Shown here in pieces: positions 18,062 to 27,493 of a stretch of DNA of 64,000 nt. How positions within the stretch are numbered: the stretch's first letter is position 1; each line of letters opens with the position of its first letter. The notes below the pieces were generated by a model. That model did no database searches. It was not told where the DNA came from and saw only the letters and a program-made list of their open reading frames with translations. Source of the DNA: Streptomyces qaidamensis (GTDB taxonomy: Bacteria; Actinomycetota; Actinomycetes; Streptomycetales; Streptomycetaceae); the NCBI RefSeq assembly GCF_001611795.1, contig NZ_CP015098.1, forward strand, positions 5,208,001 to 5,272,000. The letters are read 5' to 3'. A program made the position numbers and the translations under genes.

Positions 18062-19723
18062 CTAAGAGGCGGAGAACTTCCCGACGTTGACGTCGGAGTC
18101 CGAGGTCTCGCTGGAGTCTTGCTCTTCGCCCCACTGCTGGGCACCGGCCTTGGGCCGGGGGATGAGGAGGGTCGCCAGCATGCCGAGCACCAGCAGCGCG
18201 GCGCAGGTGTAGCCGTTGATCTGAATGGCGTGGGACATGGCGTCACGGGCAGCGTCGGCGACCGGTGCCGTCTGCGGGTTCTCACTCAGCCCGGAGATCA
18301 TCGCGCCGGCGCTGTCGGAGACCGCCGACGACAGCTCGTTCGCCTCGGGCGCGGGCGTTCCCTGCTGGACGAGCCGATCCGACAGGTCGGAGTCCAATGC
18401 CGTGAAGAAGGTCGACGTCAGAACGGCGATGCCGAGGGCGGAACCGAGCTGACGTGCCGCGCTCTGGATTCCGGACCCCTGGCCGGCGTGCTGCGGCGGC
18501 ACGTCCGCGAGGACGACGTTGGTGACCTGCGCGGTGGCGAAGCCGACTCCCATGCCGTACAGGAACAGGGCGATTCCGATGATCCACCACTGCGAGTCGC
18601 TGCTGGCCAGCAGACCGAACATCAGCAGACCGATGGCCTCGAGCACCAGGCCGATGCGCACCAGGCCGATCGGGCCGACCTTCTCGGCCATGCCGAAGCT
18701 CGCCCCACTCGCGAAGAAGCTGCCCACGGCGACGATGAAGACGATCAGCCCGGTCTGGAGCACCGAGTACCCCAGGGTGTACTGGAGCCACAGGGGCAGG
18801 ACGGCGAGCATGCCGAACTCCGCCAGGGCGATGATCAGCGTCGCGATGTTGCCCGTGCTGAAGGACTTGATGCCGAACAACGAGGTGTCCATCAGCGGTG
18901 CCGTGCCGTCCGCCCGGGTCAACCGGAGCTGGAGCAGCAGGAACAGCGCCAGACTGGCCACGGCGACGACCAGAGCGACCGGGATGACGGACAGGTTCAG
19001 CGCGTCACCGAAGGGGCCGAAGTCCTTCTGCGGCTCCCACCACCCGTAGTTGCGCCCCTCGATCAGTGCGAAGGCGAGGAGCCCGAGGCCCAGCACCGAC
19101 AGCACTCCGCCGACAGCGTCGATCTTGCCGGGCTGCCGGGGGGACTCGTCCAGGTACTTCATGACGCCCAGGACGATCAGCACCACGACGAAGATGTTGA
19201 TGCCGAAGGCCCACCGCCAGGAGTACTCGGCGAGCCAGCCGCCCAGCAGCGGTCCGACCGCGGCTGCCGCACCGATCGTGGAGCCCCAGATAGCGAAGGC
19301 CTTGCCCCGGTCCGGGCCTCGGAAGGTCATGTTGAGCAGGGCGAGCGAGGTCGGCATGACGATCGCGCCGCCGACGCCCTGGGCGAACCGGCTGGCGATC
19401 AGGGTCTCCCCGGAGGGCGCCACGGCCGCGGCGATGCTCGCCAGCCCGAAGATCACGGTTCCGATCAGGAACAGCCGGCGTGCTCCCACGACGTCCGAGA
19501 GACGCCCCATCACCAACAACAGAGCGGCCAGAATGATCGCGTAGGACTCTTGGATCCACTGGGCGTCGAAGGCCGAGATCTCCAGGTCGTCGATGATCGG
19601 CGGCATCACCACGTTGACGATGGTGAAGTCCACGACCACCAGCGACACACCGAGAGAAACAGCCAGCAGGCCCAGCCAAGGGTCTCGGTTGGCTAAGGAA
19701 GACCGAGTTGGGTTGTCAGACAA
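18062..19723 (-). CDS. MFS drug exporter, DHA2 (EmrB/QacA) family
   Basis: About 553 residues with 14 predicted membrane helices. Signatures are the proton-relay region VVVDFTIVNVVMPPI, AQWIQESYAIILAA, motif A as GRLSDVVGARR, and the motif C-type GAAAAVGPLLGGWLAE. Such pumps export drugs or secondary metabolites by proton antiport. No ATG is available; TTG 19723 gives MSDNPTRSS, and TTG 19750 is another option. It is divergent from a WYL-domain regulator, with a 21-bp palindrome between them, implying local control. No linked biosynthetic gene is seen. Confidence 0.88.
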   Translation of the reverse strand: MSDNPTRSSLANRDPWLGLLAVSLGVSLVVVDFTIVNVVMPPIIDDLEISAFDAQWIQESYAIILAALLLVMGRLSDVVGARRLFLIGTVIFGLASIAAAVAPSGETLIASRFAQGVGGAIVMPTSLALLNMTFRGPDRGKAFAIWGSTIGAAAAVGPLLGGWLAEYSWRWAFGINIFVVVLIVLGVMKYLDESPRQPGKIDAVGGVLSVLGLGLLAFALIEGRNYGWWEPQKDFGPFGDALNLSVIPVALVVAVASLALFLLLQLRLTRADGTAPLMDTSLFGIKSFSTGNIATLIIALAEFGMLAVLPLWLQYTLGYSVLQTGLIVFIVAVGSFFASGASFGMAEKVGPIGLVRIGLVLEAIGLLMFGLLASSDSQWWIIGIALFLYGMGVGFATAQVTNVVLADVPPQHAGQGSGIQSAARQLGSALGIAVLTSTFFTALDSDLSDRLVQQGTPAPEANELSSAVSDSAGAMISGLSENPQTAPVADAARDAMSHAIQINGYTCAALLVLGMLATLLIPRPKAGAQQWGEEQDSSETSDSDVNVGKFSAS

Positions 19724-19839
19724 GGTGTTGATCCATCCTGTGTGATGCAAGTGCCCGGTTCGGCCGCCGCCGAAGGGTGGGGTGCTCGGGCCGGCCGGAG
19801 ACCCTTTGGACCCCGGCGCAAGGGCACTATGGCAGGAGA

Positions 19840-19860
19840 AGAGGACACATTCTGACCTCT
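19840..19860. promoter_or_regulatory. Palindromic operator between the MFS and WYL genes
   Basis: AGAGGACA, 5-base spacer CATTC, TGACCTCT: half-sites agree at 7 of 8 positions. It lies 27 bp before the regulator start and is probably its own binding site. Confidence 0.6.
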
Positions 19861-19886
19861 ACTCACACTGATCCGGAGGGCAATCC

Positions 19887-20936
19887 TTGATCGCCAACCG
19901 AACGCTGGAGCTCCTCAGCCTGCTTCAGACCAAGAAGGAGTGGACCGGTGAGGGGCTGGCCCAGCGGCTGGGCGTCTCCCCCCGAACCGTACGGCGCGAC
20001 ATCAACCGCCTCCGCGAGCTGGGCTACCCCGTCACGGCGACGAAAGGCCCGTCCGGCTACTACCGCTTGTCCCGCGGAGCGCGTCTTCCTCCGCTGATAG
20101 TCGACGACGAGCAGGCCCTCGCCATCGCGCTGTCCCTCCAGACCGCTCCGGCCTCGGTGACCGGCATGGGGGACGCCACCAAGCGCGCGCTGAACTCCAT
20201 CAAGGAGCTGCTGCCACCTCATCTGGCCCATCGTCTTGCGACCTTCTCCATCGAGCACATCGAGAACGCGTGGGAACTCGCTCCGCCCCAGATCGATCCC
20301 GCACTCCTCGCGCAGCTCAGCACGGCAGCTCAGCAACGCGACCTCGTGAGGTTCTCCTACCGCTCCATCAACCACGACTCGATGGAGGACAGCGAGGTGC
20401 TGGCCGAACCCCACCGGCTGGTCGTCTGGTCGGGTCGCTGGTACCTGGTGGCCTACGACCAGCAGCGGTGCTCCTGGCATGCCTACCGGCTCGACCGCAT
20501 CCGGTCTCTGGCCCCCACCGCGTGGCGCTTCGGCGAGCGTGAGGTTCCCGACGAGGACATCACCCGCTTCGTCCAGAGCCAGCCCGATCGGGGCGACACC
20601 CCCGACACCTGGCCGTGCTGGGGCACCGTCCTGATGGAGTGCCCCGCGACGCTGGTGGCGAAATGGGCTCCGGGGGCCGCCAGTTTCGAAGCGATCGACG
20701 ACCGGATCACCCGGATCCAGATGGGGGCCTGGTCGTGGTCCGCGCTCCTCGGCTTCCTGATCACCTTCAGCTGCCGGTTCACCGTGGAAGGACCGCCCGA
20801 ACTCGTCGAAGCGGCCCGGAGGGTGATGGGCCGCATCGACGTCGACATCCCCGGCCCGACGGACGCCCCGCGGGGTCAGCGGCAACCCCCGCTCGATCGC
20901 GGCCGTGTGAAGTCCGGTGACACGTCGGCCGGCTGA
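19887..20936 (+). CDS. WYL-domain transcriptional regulator (YafY/DeoR-like)
   Basis: 349 residues: an N-terminal winged helix (LLSLLQTKKEWTGEGLAQRL then GVSPRTVRRDINRLRELGYP) and a WYL ligand-binding domain with the region WSGRWYLVAYDQQ, where WYL itself is conserved, plus a C-terminal WCX-like extension. TTG 19887 is used because GGAGGG stands eight bases upstream and the product starts MIANRTLELLSLL, typical for this family. It probably controls the divergent exporter. The inducing ligand is unknown. Confidence 0.9.
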   Translation: MIANRTLELLSLLQTKKEWTGEGLAQRLGVSPRTVRRDINRLRELGYPVTATKGPSGYYRLSRGARLPPLIVDDEQALAIALSLQTAPASVTGMGDATKRALNSIKELLPPHLAHRLATFSIEHIENAWELAPPQIDPALLAQLSTAAQQRDLVRFSYRSINHDSMEDSEVLAEPHRLVVWSGRWYLVAYDQQRCSWHAYRLDRIRSLAPTAWRFGEREVPDEDITRFVQSQPDRGDTPDTWPCWGTVLMECPATLVAKWAPGAASFEAIDDRITRIQMGAWSWSALLGFLITFSCRFTVEGPPELVEAARRVMGRIDVDIPGPTDAPRGQRQPPLDRGRVKSGDTSAG

Positions 20937-20951
20937 CCGTGCCGGCGACTC

Positions 20952-20988
20952 GGTGGACGGGGTCCCTTCCGCGAGGCCCCCGTCCACC
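20952..20988. terminator. Bidirectional terminator after the WYL regulator
   Basis: Perfect 11-bp stem GGTGGACGGGG/CCCCGTCCACC with a 15-base loop, extended outward by CCGG pairing. Confidence 0.75.
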
Positions 20989-20999
20989 CCGGTGCCGGG

Positions 21000-21430
21000 T
21001 CAGAGTGCGGGGCCTGCCGGCTCGGCCCGCCGCAGCAGTGGCTCCCACCAGTCGCGGTTGTCGCGGTCCCAGGAGACGGTCTCGGCGAGGCCGGTGGCGA
21101 AATCCTTGCGCGGCCCGTATCCCAGTTCGCGGGTGATCTTGGTGTGGTCCAACGCGTAGCGCCGGTCGTGTCCCTTGCGGTCGGGGACGTACTCCACCGA
21201 CTCCCAGCCGGCTCCGCACGCCTCCAGCAGCAGGGACACCAGCTCCTTGTCGGTGAGTTCGGTGCCACCACCGATGGTGTAGACCTCGCCGGGGCGACCC
21301 TTCGCGCGGACCAGTTCGATGCCCTGGACGTGGTCGTCGATGTGCAGCCAGTCGCGGACGTTGAGCCCGTCACCGTACAGCGCACCGTGCGCCCCTGCAT
21401 GAGCCGGGTGATGTGCCCTCGGGGCACGTG
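21000..21430 (-). pseudogene. dTDP-glucose 4,6-dehydratase, 5'-truncated and frameshifted
   Basis: Only the last part of an RfbB-type extended SDR remains: GLNVRDWLHIDDHVQGIELV, VYTIGGGTELTDKELV, YVPDRKGHDRRYALDHTKI and a WDRDNRDWWEPLL end. The preceding residues ITRLMQGRTV are in another frame, so a base was lost near 21385. Upstream of about 21430 the similarity ends, removing the Rossmann motif and active site. It cannot be active. It suggests that a dTDP-sugar gene set was once here. Confidence 0.8.
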
Positions 21431-21608
21431 CCGGGGCAGGCATTCATGCCCAGATTTCGCGCCTAGGGGGCCTTGACGAGCCGGCAGAAGGCTGTGATGT
21501 CCCTGCCGATCGGTGGGAGCTTCCCCGCCGTGTGGCTGGAGCCGGCGTCTGTCTGGCCGCCGGGCCTGTGCAGGGGCTTTAGGGTCGAGTCGGCATGGGC
21601 CGGACGGC

Positions 21609-22304
21609 ATGGACGAGGGTGAGGCGGAGCGCGTGATCCGGGTAGTGGTGGTGGACGACGAGGCACTGGTCCGTTCCGGCTTCGAACTCATTCTGGGTGC
21701 GGCCGAGGACATCGAGGTCGTTGCGACCGCCGGCGGGGGCGGTGCCGTGGAGACCGTGCGCCGGGAGCGGCCCGACGTGGTCCTGCTGGACATCCGGATG
21801 CCGGACGTCGACGGGCTCACCGTCCTGCGCGAGCTGCGCGCGATGCCGGATCCGCCGGTGGTGGCGATGCTGACGACGTTCGACGCCGACGAGTACATCC
21901 TGACCGCGCTGCACTCCGGCGCTGCCGGTTTCCTCCTCAAGGACACCGAGCCGGAGCAGCTCGCCCACCTGGTGCGCACCCTTGCCGCGGGCGGCATCGT
22001 GCTGTCCCCCAAGGCGTCGCGGACACTGCTGCGGGGCCACCCCGGCAGCGGGGCGGCCGTCGACGAGGAGGCGGCCCGCGTCCGGCTGCTCACCGCCCGG
22101 GAGCGCGATGTCCTCGTTCTGGTGGCGGAGGGCCTGTCGAACGCGGACATCGGGGTGCGCATCCACTTGAGCCCCGGCACGGTCAAGGACCACGTCAGCG
22201 CGATCCTCACGAAGCTGCGGGTGGCGAGCCGGGTGCAGGCCGCGCTGCTGGCACAGCGGGCCGGGCTGCTCGACGAGCGCCCGCAGCCGCAGGCCGGACG
22301 ATGA
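21609..22304 (+). CDS. NarL/LuxR-family response regulator
   Basis: 231 residues. The receiver domain starts VIRVVVVDDEALVRSGFELIL with phosphoacceptor Asp in VVLLDIRMPDVDG, Thr in MLTTFDADEY and Lys in GFLLKDTEP. The C-terminal LuxR-type helix-turn-helix is LTARERDVLVLVAEGLSNADI with GTVKDHVSAILTKL. ATG 21609 is in a typical context for this family; GTG 21633 with nearby GGAG is an alternative. It overlaps the kinase start by four bases (ATGA), so the pair is translationally coupled. Confidence 0.92.
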   Translation: MDEGEAERVIRVVVVDDEALVRSGFELILGAAEDIEVVATAGGGGAVETVRRERPDVVLLDIRMPDVDGLTVLRELRAMPDPPVVAMLTTFDADEYILTALHSGAAGFLLKDTEPEQLAHLVRTLAAGGIVLSPKASRTLLRGHPGSGAAVDEEAARVRLLTARERDVLVLVAEGLSNADIGVRIHLSPGTVKDHVSAILTKLRVASRVQAALLAQRAGLLDERPQPQAGR

Positions 22305-23431
22305 GCCGCGCCCCAGCTGCCTGGAAGCGGGTTCCCACTCTGGTCGTCGACGTCCTTCTGGTGGCGGTGGCGGCCGTGGACGTACGGCTGAACATGTGGG
22401 AGCACACGGGCCTCGGGGTCTCGCTGGCCGCGGTCGGTTGCGCCGCGTTGGCGTTCCGGCGCCGGTTCCCGCTCGCCGTGTTCCTGCTCACCCTGCCCAT
22501 CGCGCTGATGCAGGAAGTCGCCGTAGCTGTGCTCGTGGCGCTGTTCACCCTGGCCGAGTGCTCCCGCAACCGCCGTCTCCTCGCGGTGTGCGTCGCCCTG
22601 GCCGCCGTCGCGGGCAGTACCCCGTGGCCCTTGGCCGAGGCCGACCGGACCATGACGCTGGTCTTCTTCGTGTACGGCCTGGCGACCTCTGCCGCCCCGG
22701 TCCTCTTCGGCCAGCTTCTCCAGGCACAACGGGACCTGGCGCGACGGCTGGAGGAGATCGAGGAGGCCAGGGAACACGAGCGGGCCCTGCACGCCCAGGC
22801 CGTGCTCGCCCGTGAACGCGCCCAGCTGGCCCGAGAGATGCACGACGTGGTCTCCCACCAGGTCAGCCTGATCGCCGTACGGGCCGGAGCCCTCCAGGTT
22901 GCCACCAAGGACGCGGACGCCAAGGAGGCCGCCCGCACGATCCGTTCGCTGAGCGTCACCACGCTCGACGAACTGCGCACCATGGTCACGCTGTTGCGCG
23001 CCTCCGGCGGTCGCGCCACCGAGCTGACGCCTCAGCCCACTCTCGCCGACCTGCACAAACTGGTGGAATCAAGCGGCACTCACGCGGAGCTGACCGGTGA
23101 GCTCCCGCCCGCCGTGGGCACCCCCGCCCAACGAGCCGTCTACCGCACGGTCCAGGAGGCGCTGACCAACGTACGCAAGCACGCCCCGGGCGCCGTGACC
23201 CGCGTCGAACTGTGGCAGGACGGCGACGACGTCGGAGTGACGGTCACCAACACCGCGCCCACCCGTCCCTCCCTGGCCCTGCCCGGTTCGCAGCAGGGCC
23301 TGATCGGCCTGCGGGAACGGGCCGACATCCTGCACGGGACCCTGGAGTCGGGCCCGACGGCCGAAGGCGGCTACCGGGTGCGGCTGCGGATCCCGCTCGG
23401 GGCGGGCCGACCGACCGGAACCTCCTGCTGA
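22301..23431 (+). CDS. NarL-type sensor histidine kinase (HisKA_3)
   Basis: 376 residues: about four membrane helices in the first 150 residues, a short coiled linker (RRLEEIEEAREHERALHAQ), the HisKA_3 phosphoacceptor region LAREMHDVVSHQVSLIAVRA and a HATPase domain with VQEALTNVRKHAPGA and a final GLIGLRERADILHG box. This is the common Streptomyces DesK-like class. It pairs with the upstream regulator. The ABC exporter encoded convergently nine bases further on may or may not be a target. Confidence 0.9.
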   Translation: MSRAPAAWKRVPTLVVDVLLVAVAAVDVRLNMWEHTGLGVSLAAVGCAALAFRRRFPLAVFLLTLPIALMQEVAVAVLVALFTLAECSRNRRLLAVCVALAAVAGSTPWPLAEADRTMTLVFFVYGLATSAAPVLFGQLLQAQRDLARRLEEIEEAREHERALHAQAVLARERAQLAREMHDVVSHQVSLIAVRAGALQVATKDADAKEAARTIRSLSVTTLDELRTMVTLLRASGGRATELTPQPTLADLHKLVESSGTHAELTGELPPAVGTPAQRAVYRTVQEALTNVRKHAPGAVTRVELWQDGDDVGVTVTNTAPTRPSLALPGSQQGLIGLRERADILHGTLESGPTAEGGYRVRLRIPLGAGRPTGTSC

Positions 23432-23440
23432 TCTGGTGGG

Positions 23441-25228
23441 TCATCGCGCGGTGGCCAGGAGCTGGGTGGCTGCCAGCCGCGCGTACAGCCGGTCCTGGGT
23501 CGCCAGTTCCTCATGGGTGCCCACCGAGCGGACCCGGCCGGATTCCATGACGACGATCCGGTCGGCGCCGCTCACCGTCGACAGGCGGTGGGCCACCACC
23601 AGCACGGTGGTCTCACGGGCCACCTCCGTGACGACGTCCCGCACCGCGAGCTCGTTGACGGCGTCGAGCTGCGAGGTCGCCTCGTCCAGGAGCAGCAGCC
23701 GGGGCCCCCGCAGCAGGGCGCGGGCGATGGCGATGCGCTGCCGCTCGCCGCCCGACAGCTTCGAGCCGCGGTGTCCGACCGGGGTGTCCAGGCCGTGGGG
23801 CAGGCGCCCGACGAGGGTGTCGAGCTTCGTCCGGGCCAGGACGTCGCGGATGTCGTCGTCCGTCGCGCCGGGCGCGGCGAAGACCAGGTTCTCCCTGAGT
23901 GTGCCGGCCAGCACCGGGGCGTCCTGTTCCACGTACCCGATGGCGGACCGCAGCTCGGCCAGGGACCAGTCCCGCACGTCTTTTCCGTCGACCAGGATTC
24001 GGCCGCCGGTGGCCTCGTAGAACCGCTCGATGAGCGCGAACACCGTCGACTTGCCCGCGCCCGAGGGGCCGACGAAGGCCGTCATCCCGGTGCGCGGCAC
24101 CTCGAAGCTCACCTGCCGATGGGTGTACGGCAGGTCCGGACGGTAGCGGAAGGACACGTCCTCGAAGCGGACCGACGCCGGACCCGACACCGTTGCCACC
24201 TGCCTGGGCAGGGTGCCCGTCCGGCGGCCGGTCGGCTCTGTCGACAGGTGTTCCACCTGCGCGATCCGGGAGATCGCGGCGGCCCCCTCCTGATAGTGGG
24301 ACACGGCGTCGACCAGCTTGGACACCGGCTCGATCAGGTAGAAGAGGTACAGCAGGAAGGCGATGAGGGTGGACACGGGGATCTCCCCGGACGCAACCCG
24401 CGCCCCGCCGACCCCGAGCACCGCCAGGAACGCCAGCTGGACGGCGAGTTCGTCCGCCGAGCCCGCCACGGCTTCCCACTTCGCGCTCTTCACACCGTGC
24501 CGCCACGCCCGCCGCGCCGCCGCCTCCACCCGGGCGGTCTCCCGCTCCTCGGCACCGGACGCCTTCACCGTGCGGAACGCCCCGAGGGACCGCTCCAGCG
24601 CGACGGAGATCTCCCCGACCGCCTCCTGCGCCCGCTCGGTGGCGCGGGCGATGTGTGGCATCACCAGCGCGGCGGCCCCGCCGACCAGCACGACCACGCC
24701 GAGCGTCACACCCAGCAGTACGACGTCCAGGAACGCCATCATCACGATCGCCGCCACGAAGGCCACCGCGCCGGTGGCCGCGGAGACGACCGCCTGGGTG
24801 CTGACCGCCCGCAGCAACGTCGTGTCCGAGGTGACCCGGGACATCAGATCACCCGGCGGGACCCGCTCCCACTCCGCGATCCGCAACCGCAGCAACCGCC
24901 TCACCAGGGTGCGCCGCGCGGCCAGGACCACCGACTCCGCCGTCCGCTCCAGCACGTACGCGCCGAACGCCTCGACCGCCGTGCCCAGGAGGACCAGGAC
25001 GGTGAGCGCGATCAGTATTCCGGTGATGGTCTCACCGGAGGCGAGCCGGTCCACCAGTGTCTTCGTGGCCAGCGGCTGCAGCAGCCCCCCGGCGGCCCCG
25101 ACGAGGGCGCACAGCAGGCCGAGGGCGACGGCCCGCCGGTGCGGCCGGATGTACGCGTACAGCGCCTTGATCGTTTCTCGCGTGGACAGGGGAGTTTCAT
25201 CCGTCGTCGGGGCGGATGCGGTGTTCAC
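23441..25228 (-). CDS. ABC exporter, fused permease and ATPase
   Basis: 595 residues: six membrane helices (about residues 30-300), then the nucleotide-binding domain with Walker A GPSGAGKST, Q-loop YVEQDAPV, signature LSGGERQRIAIARALL, Walker B LLLLDEATSQLD and the H-loop VVAHRLST. All catalytic residues are intact. This half-transporter acts as a homodimer, of the lipid, peptide or drug exporter type. GTG 25228 follows AAGGA. It is convergent with the sensor kinase gene. No precursor peptide or biosynthetic enzyme lies beside it, so the substrate is unknown. Confidence 0.9.
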   Translation of the reverse strand: MNTASAPTTDETPLSTRETIKALYAYIRPHRRAVALGLLCALVGAAGGLLQPLATKTLVDRLASGETITGILIALTVLVLLGTAVEAFGAYVLERTAESVVLAARRTLVRRLLRLRIAEWERVPPGDLMSRVTSDTTLLRAVSTQAVVSAATGAVAFVAAIVMMAFLDVVLLGVTLGVVVLVGGAAALVMPHIARATERAQEAVGEISVALERSLGAFRTVKASGAEERETARVEAAARRAWRHGVKSAKWEAVAGSADELAVQLAFLAVLGVGGARVASGEIPVSTLIAFLLYLFYLIEPVSKLVDAVSHYQEGAAAISRIAQVEHLSTEPTGRRTGTLPRQVATVSGPASVRFEDVSFRYRPDLPYTHRQVSFEVPRTGMTAFVGPSGAGKSTVFALIERFYEATGGRILVDGKDVRDWSLAELRSAIGYVEQDAPVLAGTLRENLVFAAPGATDDDIRDVLARTKLDTLVGRLPHGLDTPVGHRGSKLSGGERQRIAIARALLRGPRLLLLDEATSQLDAVNELAVRDVVTEVARETTVLVVAHRLSTVSGADRIVVMESGRVRSVGTHEELATQDRLYARLAATQLLATAR

Positions 25229-25611
25229 GACATTCCTTTCTTCTCAAGTGTGCCGGGCACCGCATCAGCGGTCCGGCGCACCGGGGCGTGAGCATGTGTC
25301 GGGTCGGTGGACGAGTCCGGCTGTGCTCCTGGCGAGGGTGTGCACCAGCGCTTCGGCTACCTCGGGGCGGACGAGAACTCGCCTCTGCCAGGGGTGGCGT
25401 CACGGTCCGTCACGTCGGCCGGTGATCCGAGGACGTCCTCGCGCTCGGTTGCGTCGCGCACGGTGTGCCATGCCTCCAGCCTGGAAGCCCGTCCGCCCCG
25501 CACCCATCCGGCAACCGTCGGGTCCACCCCCGCCGAGTGGCTGAAGAAGACAGCCGTCCGGTCGTACCGGACCGGCCGGGGACGGGGACTCCGCCGGTCG
25601 GCAGGGCGTTA

Positions 25612-25627
25612 CCCGCCGATCGGCGGG
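25612..25627. promoter_or_regulatory. Perfect 16-bp palindrome ahead of the DUF418 gene
   Basis: CCCGCCGATCGGCGGG, about 60 bp before the DUF418 start; possible operator. The rest of the 25229-25685 gap shows no gene. Confidence 0.35.
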
Positions 25628-25685
25628 GGACTCACCGAAGACCGCCGGATGGTCCGCCCCCTGACGTCCACGCGAAGTTCTCCGT

Positions 25686-26951
25686 ATGACACAGACACAG
25701 CCGCCGCAGGAGACGTCAGCTCCGCAGGAGAACTCGCCTCCGCCGCCCCGAACCTCCCCCGAGTCCGCCGAGCCGGCCTCGCCCGGTGCCTCGATGGGGC
25801 GCCTCGTCGGGGTGGACCTGGCCCGCGCGCTGGCGGTGTTCGGCATGTACGTCGTGCACATCGGCCCCCCGCTGTCGGCCACGGACGGCGTCGCCAGCTG
25901 GATCCGGTACCTGGCGGACGGGCACTCGTCGGTCCTGTTCGCCACCCTCGCCGGGTTCTCACTGATGTTGCTCGCCGGCCGCCGCGAGCCCAAGACCGGC
26001 CTGGCCGGTCGGCAGGCGAAAGCCCGGATCGCGATCCGCGCCGTCGTCCTACTGGCGCTGGGCACCGTGATGGCGATGGAATACGGGGGAGTGATCATCC
26101 TCGGCTTCTACGGGGTCTACTTCCTGCTGGCCCTGCCCCTGGTGCGACTGCGCGCCAGGACCCTCGCGATCATCGCGGCCGCGTTCGCCCTCGTCACACC
26201 GCAGCTGGCCTTCGCCCTGACCTCGCTGCTGAGCGAGTCGGTCCAGCAGAGCATCAACGCCTCTGACCCGCTGCGCCGCCTCAGCGAGGTGGGAGTGCTC
26301 GATCTGCTGCTCACCGGCTTCTACCCGGCGCTCACGTGGATGTCGTTCGTGATCGCGGGCATGGCGCTGGGCCGCCTCGACCTGTCCTCCGGCACTGTCC
26401 AGCGCCGCCTGGCCGCGCTCGGTGCCACTCTCACCGTTTCCGCATACGGCATGTCCTTGCTGCTCGCCGGAAAGGACGCGTTGCGGAGCATGGCCGAAGA
26501 CGGGTCGTCCGGCAGCTCGGGCTCACTGCCCCTCGACAGTGGATCGGTGTCCCTCGACAGCGGGTCGTTCCCCGAGCGGCCGGCGTCGATGCTCCTGACG
26601 GCCGGGCCGCACAGCGGCACCACGTTCGACATCATCGGCAGCGTCGGTGTCGCGATCCTCGTGATCGTCGGGGCGACGGTGGCGATGGACCGCCTGCCGC
26701 GACTGCGCCGCCTGGCCAAACCGGTCATCGCCGTGGGCACCATGTCCCTGACCGCCTACGTCGGCCACTTCCTCGCACAGTCCGCGCTGTCCGTGCCCGC
26801 CGGGACCAGCACCCAGCAGTCCTGGGTGCCGCTGCTCATGTTCATCCTCGGGGCGATCGGGTTCGCCGCGATCTGGTCCCGCTTCTTCCGCCGCGGCCCC
26901 CTGGAGTACCTGCTCAACGCCGCCACCAAGCCGGCGAAGCACATCAGATGA
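25686..26951 (+). CDS. DUF418 / HGSNAT-like membrane protein
   Basis: 421 residues. After a Pro/Ser-rich cytoplasmic tail come about ten membrane helices. The first carries GVDLARALAVFGMYVVHIG with the RALA-type motif of membrane acyltransferase relatives, and the last third matches DUF418 (TMSLTAYVGHFLAQS). Members are thought to modify or move envelope components, but no reaction is proven. A low-complexity insert with two near-identical copies of PLDSGS/SLDSGS lies at about 280-295. It is a single-gene unit; its neighbours give no hint to function. Confidence 0.78.
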   Translation: MTQTQPPQETSAPQENSPPPPRTSPESAEPASPGASMGRLVGVDLARALAVFGMYVVHIGPPLSATDGVASWIRYLADGHSSVLFATLAGFSLMLLAGRREPKTGLAGRQAKARIAIRAVVLLALGTVMAMEYGGVIILGFYGVYFLLALPLVRLRARTLAIIAAAFALVTPQLAFALTSLLSESVQQSINASDPLRRLSEVGVLDLLLTGFYPALTWMSFVIAGMALGRLDLSSGTVQRRLAALGATLTVSAYGMSLLLAGKDALRSMAEDGSSGSSGSLPLDSGSVSLDSGSFPERPASMLLTAGPHSGTTFDIIGSVGVAILVIVGATVAMDRLPRLRRLAKPVIAVGTMSLTAYVGHFLAQSALSVPAGTSTQQSWVPLLMFILGAIGFAAIWSRFFRRGPLEYLLNAATKPAKHIR

Positions 26952-27228
26952 GACCCGACCGGGGTGGCCCACCTCCACCCCGGCCCGGACCGCTCATGGA
27001 TCCAGCAAGCGGGCTCAATGCCCTGGATGCGCCCTGGCGGACCGGTTCACCAGAGGGCGCCCTGCTCTGCTGTCTTGCCGGCCCTTGGTGGGTTCATCGC
27101 CACTGACACCCGTGTCTTTGCGCTTGTGGAGCGGGGTTCGGTCGTCACAGTGCCTGCGTCCCGCATCTGGCGCACGAGGCTGATCACCTGCGTCGGGCGG
27201 TAGACCCTCTCCACACTCAGGGTTGCAC

Positions 27229-27493
27229 GCCCTCCGGCATACCTACGCCTTCGTTCCTTGACTCGGGGGACAGCATCAGGGCGCTCTCCGAGCACCTCGG
27301 CGACTCGGACCGGGGCTCCACGCTTCGGACGTACACGCACCTGCTGCCGTCCAGTGAGACCCGCACTCGCAAGGCGATCGACGACGCCTTCACAGAAACC
27401 GAGGCGAAAAACGACGGCGACCCGCCCGCCGCCCAGGGCACATCAGCACCCCCAGCAAAACCAATGCGCCCTCGATGTGCCCTGGCCGCCTGA
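27229..27493 (+). pseudogene. Tyrosine integrase C-terminal remnant
   Basis: HALRHTYA (27229-27250) and, one base out of frame, DSGDSIRALSEHLGDSD then STLRTYTHLLPSSETRTRKA to a TGA at 27493. These are the box II RHTYA arginine and the catalytic tyrosine region (TYTHL) of a pSAM2-like site-specific recombinase. The frameshift between them and the absence of the N-terminal two-thirds make it dead. The preceding 27000-27228 stretch shows no readable protein. No tRNA or attachment site is evident nearby. Confidence 0.75.

Noticed and set aside
23441..25228. ABC exporter as part of a lantibiotic cluster
   Set aside because: No precursor peptide, modification enzyme or peptidase domain is found around it.
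25400..26098. Minus-strand 232-codon frame at the start of the DUF418 gene
   Set aside because: Shadow of a membrane protein gene; no recognisable domain.
27047..27340. Minus-strand 97-codon frame near the integrase remnant, considered as a transposase piece
   Set aside because: No transposase motif or terminal inverted repeats could be found.
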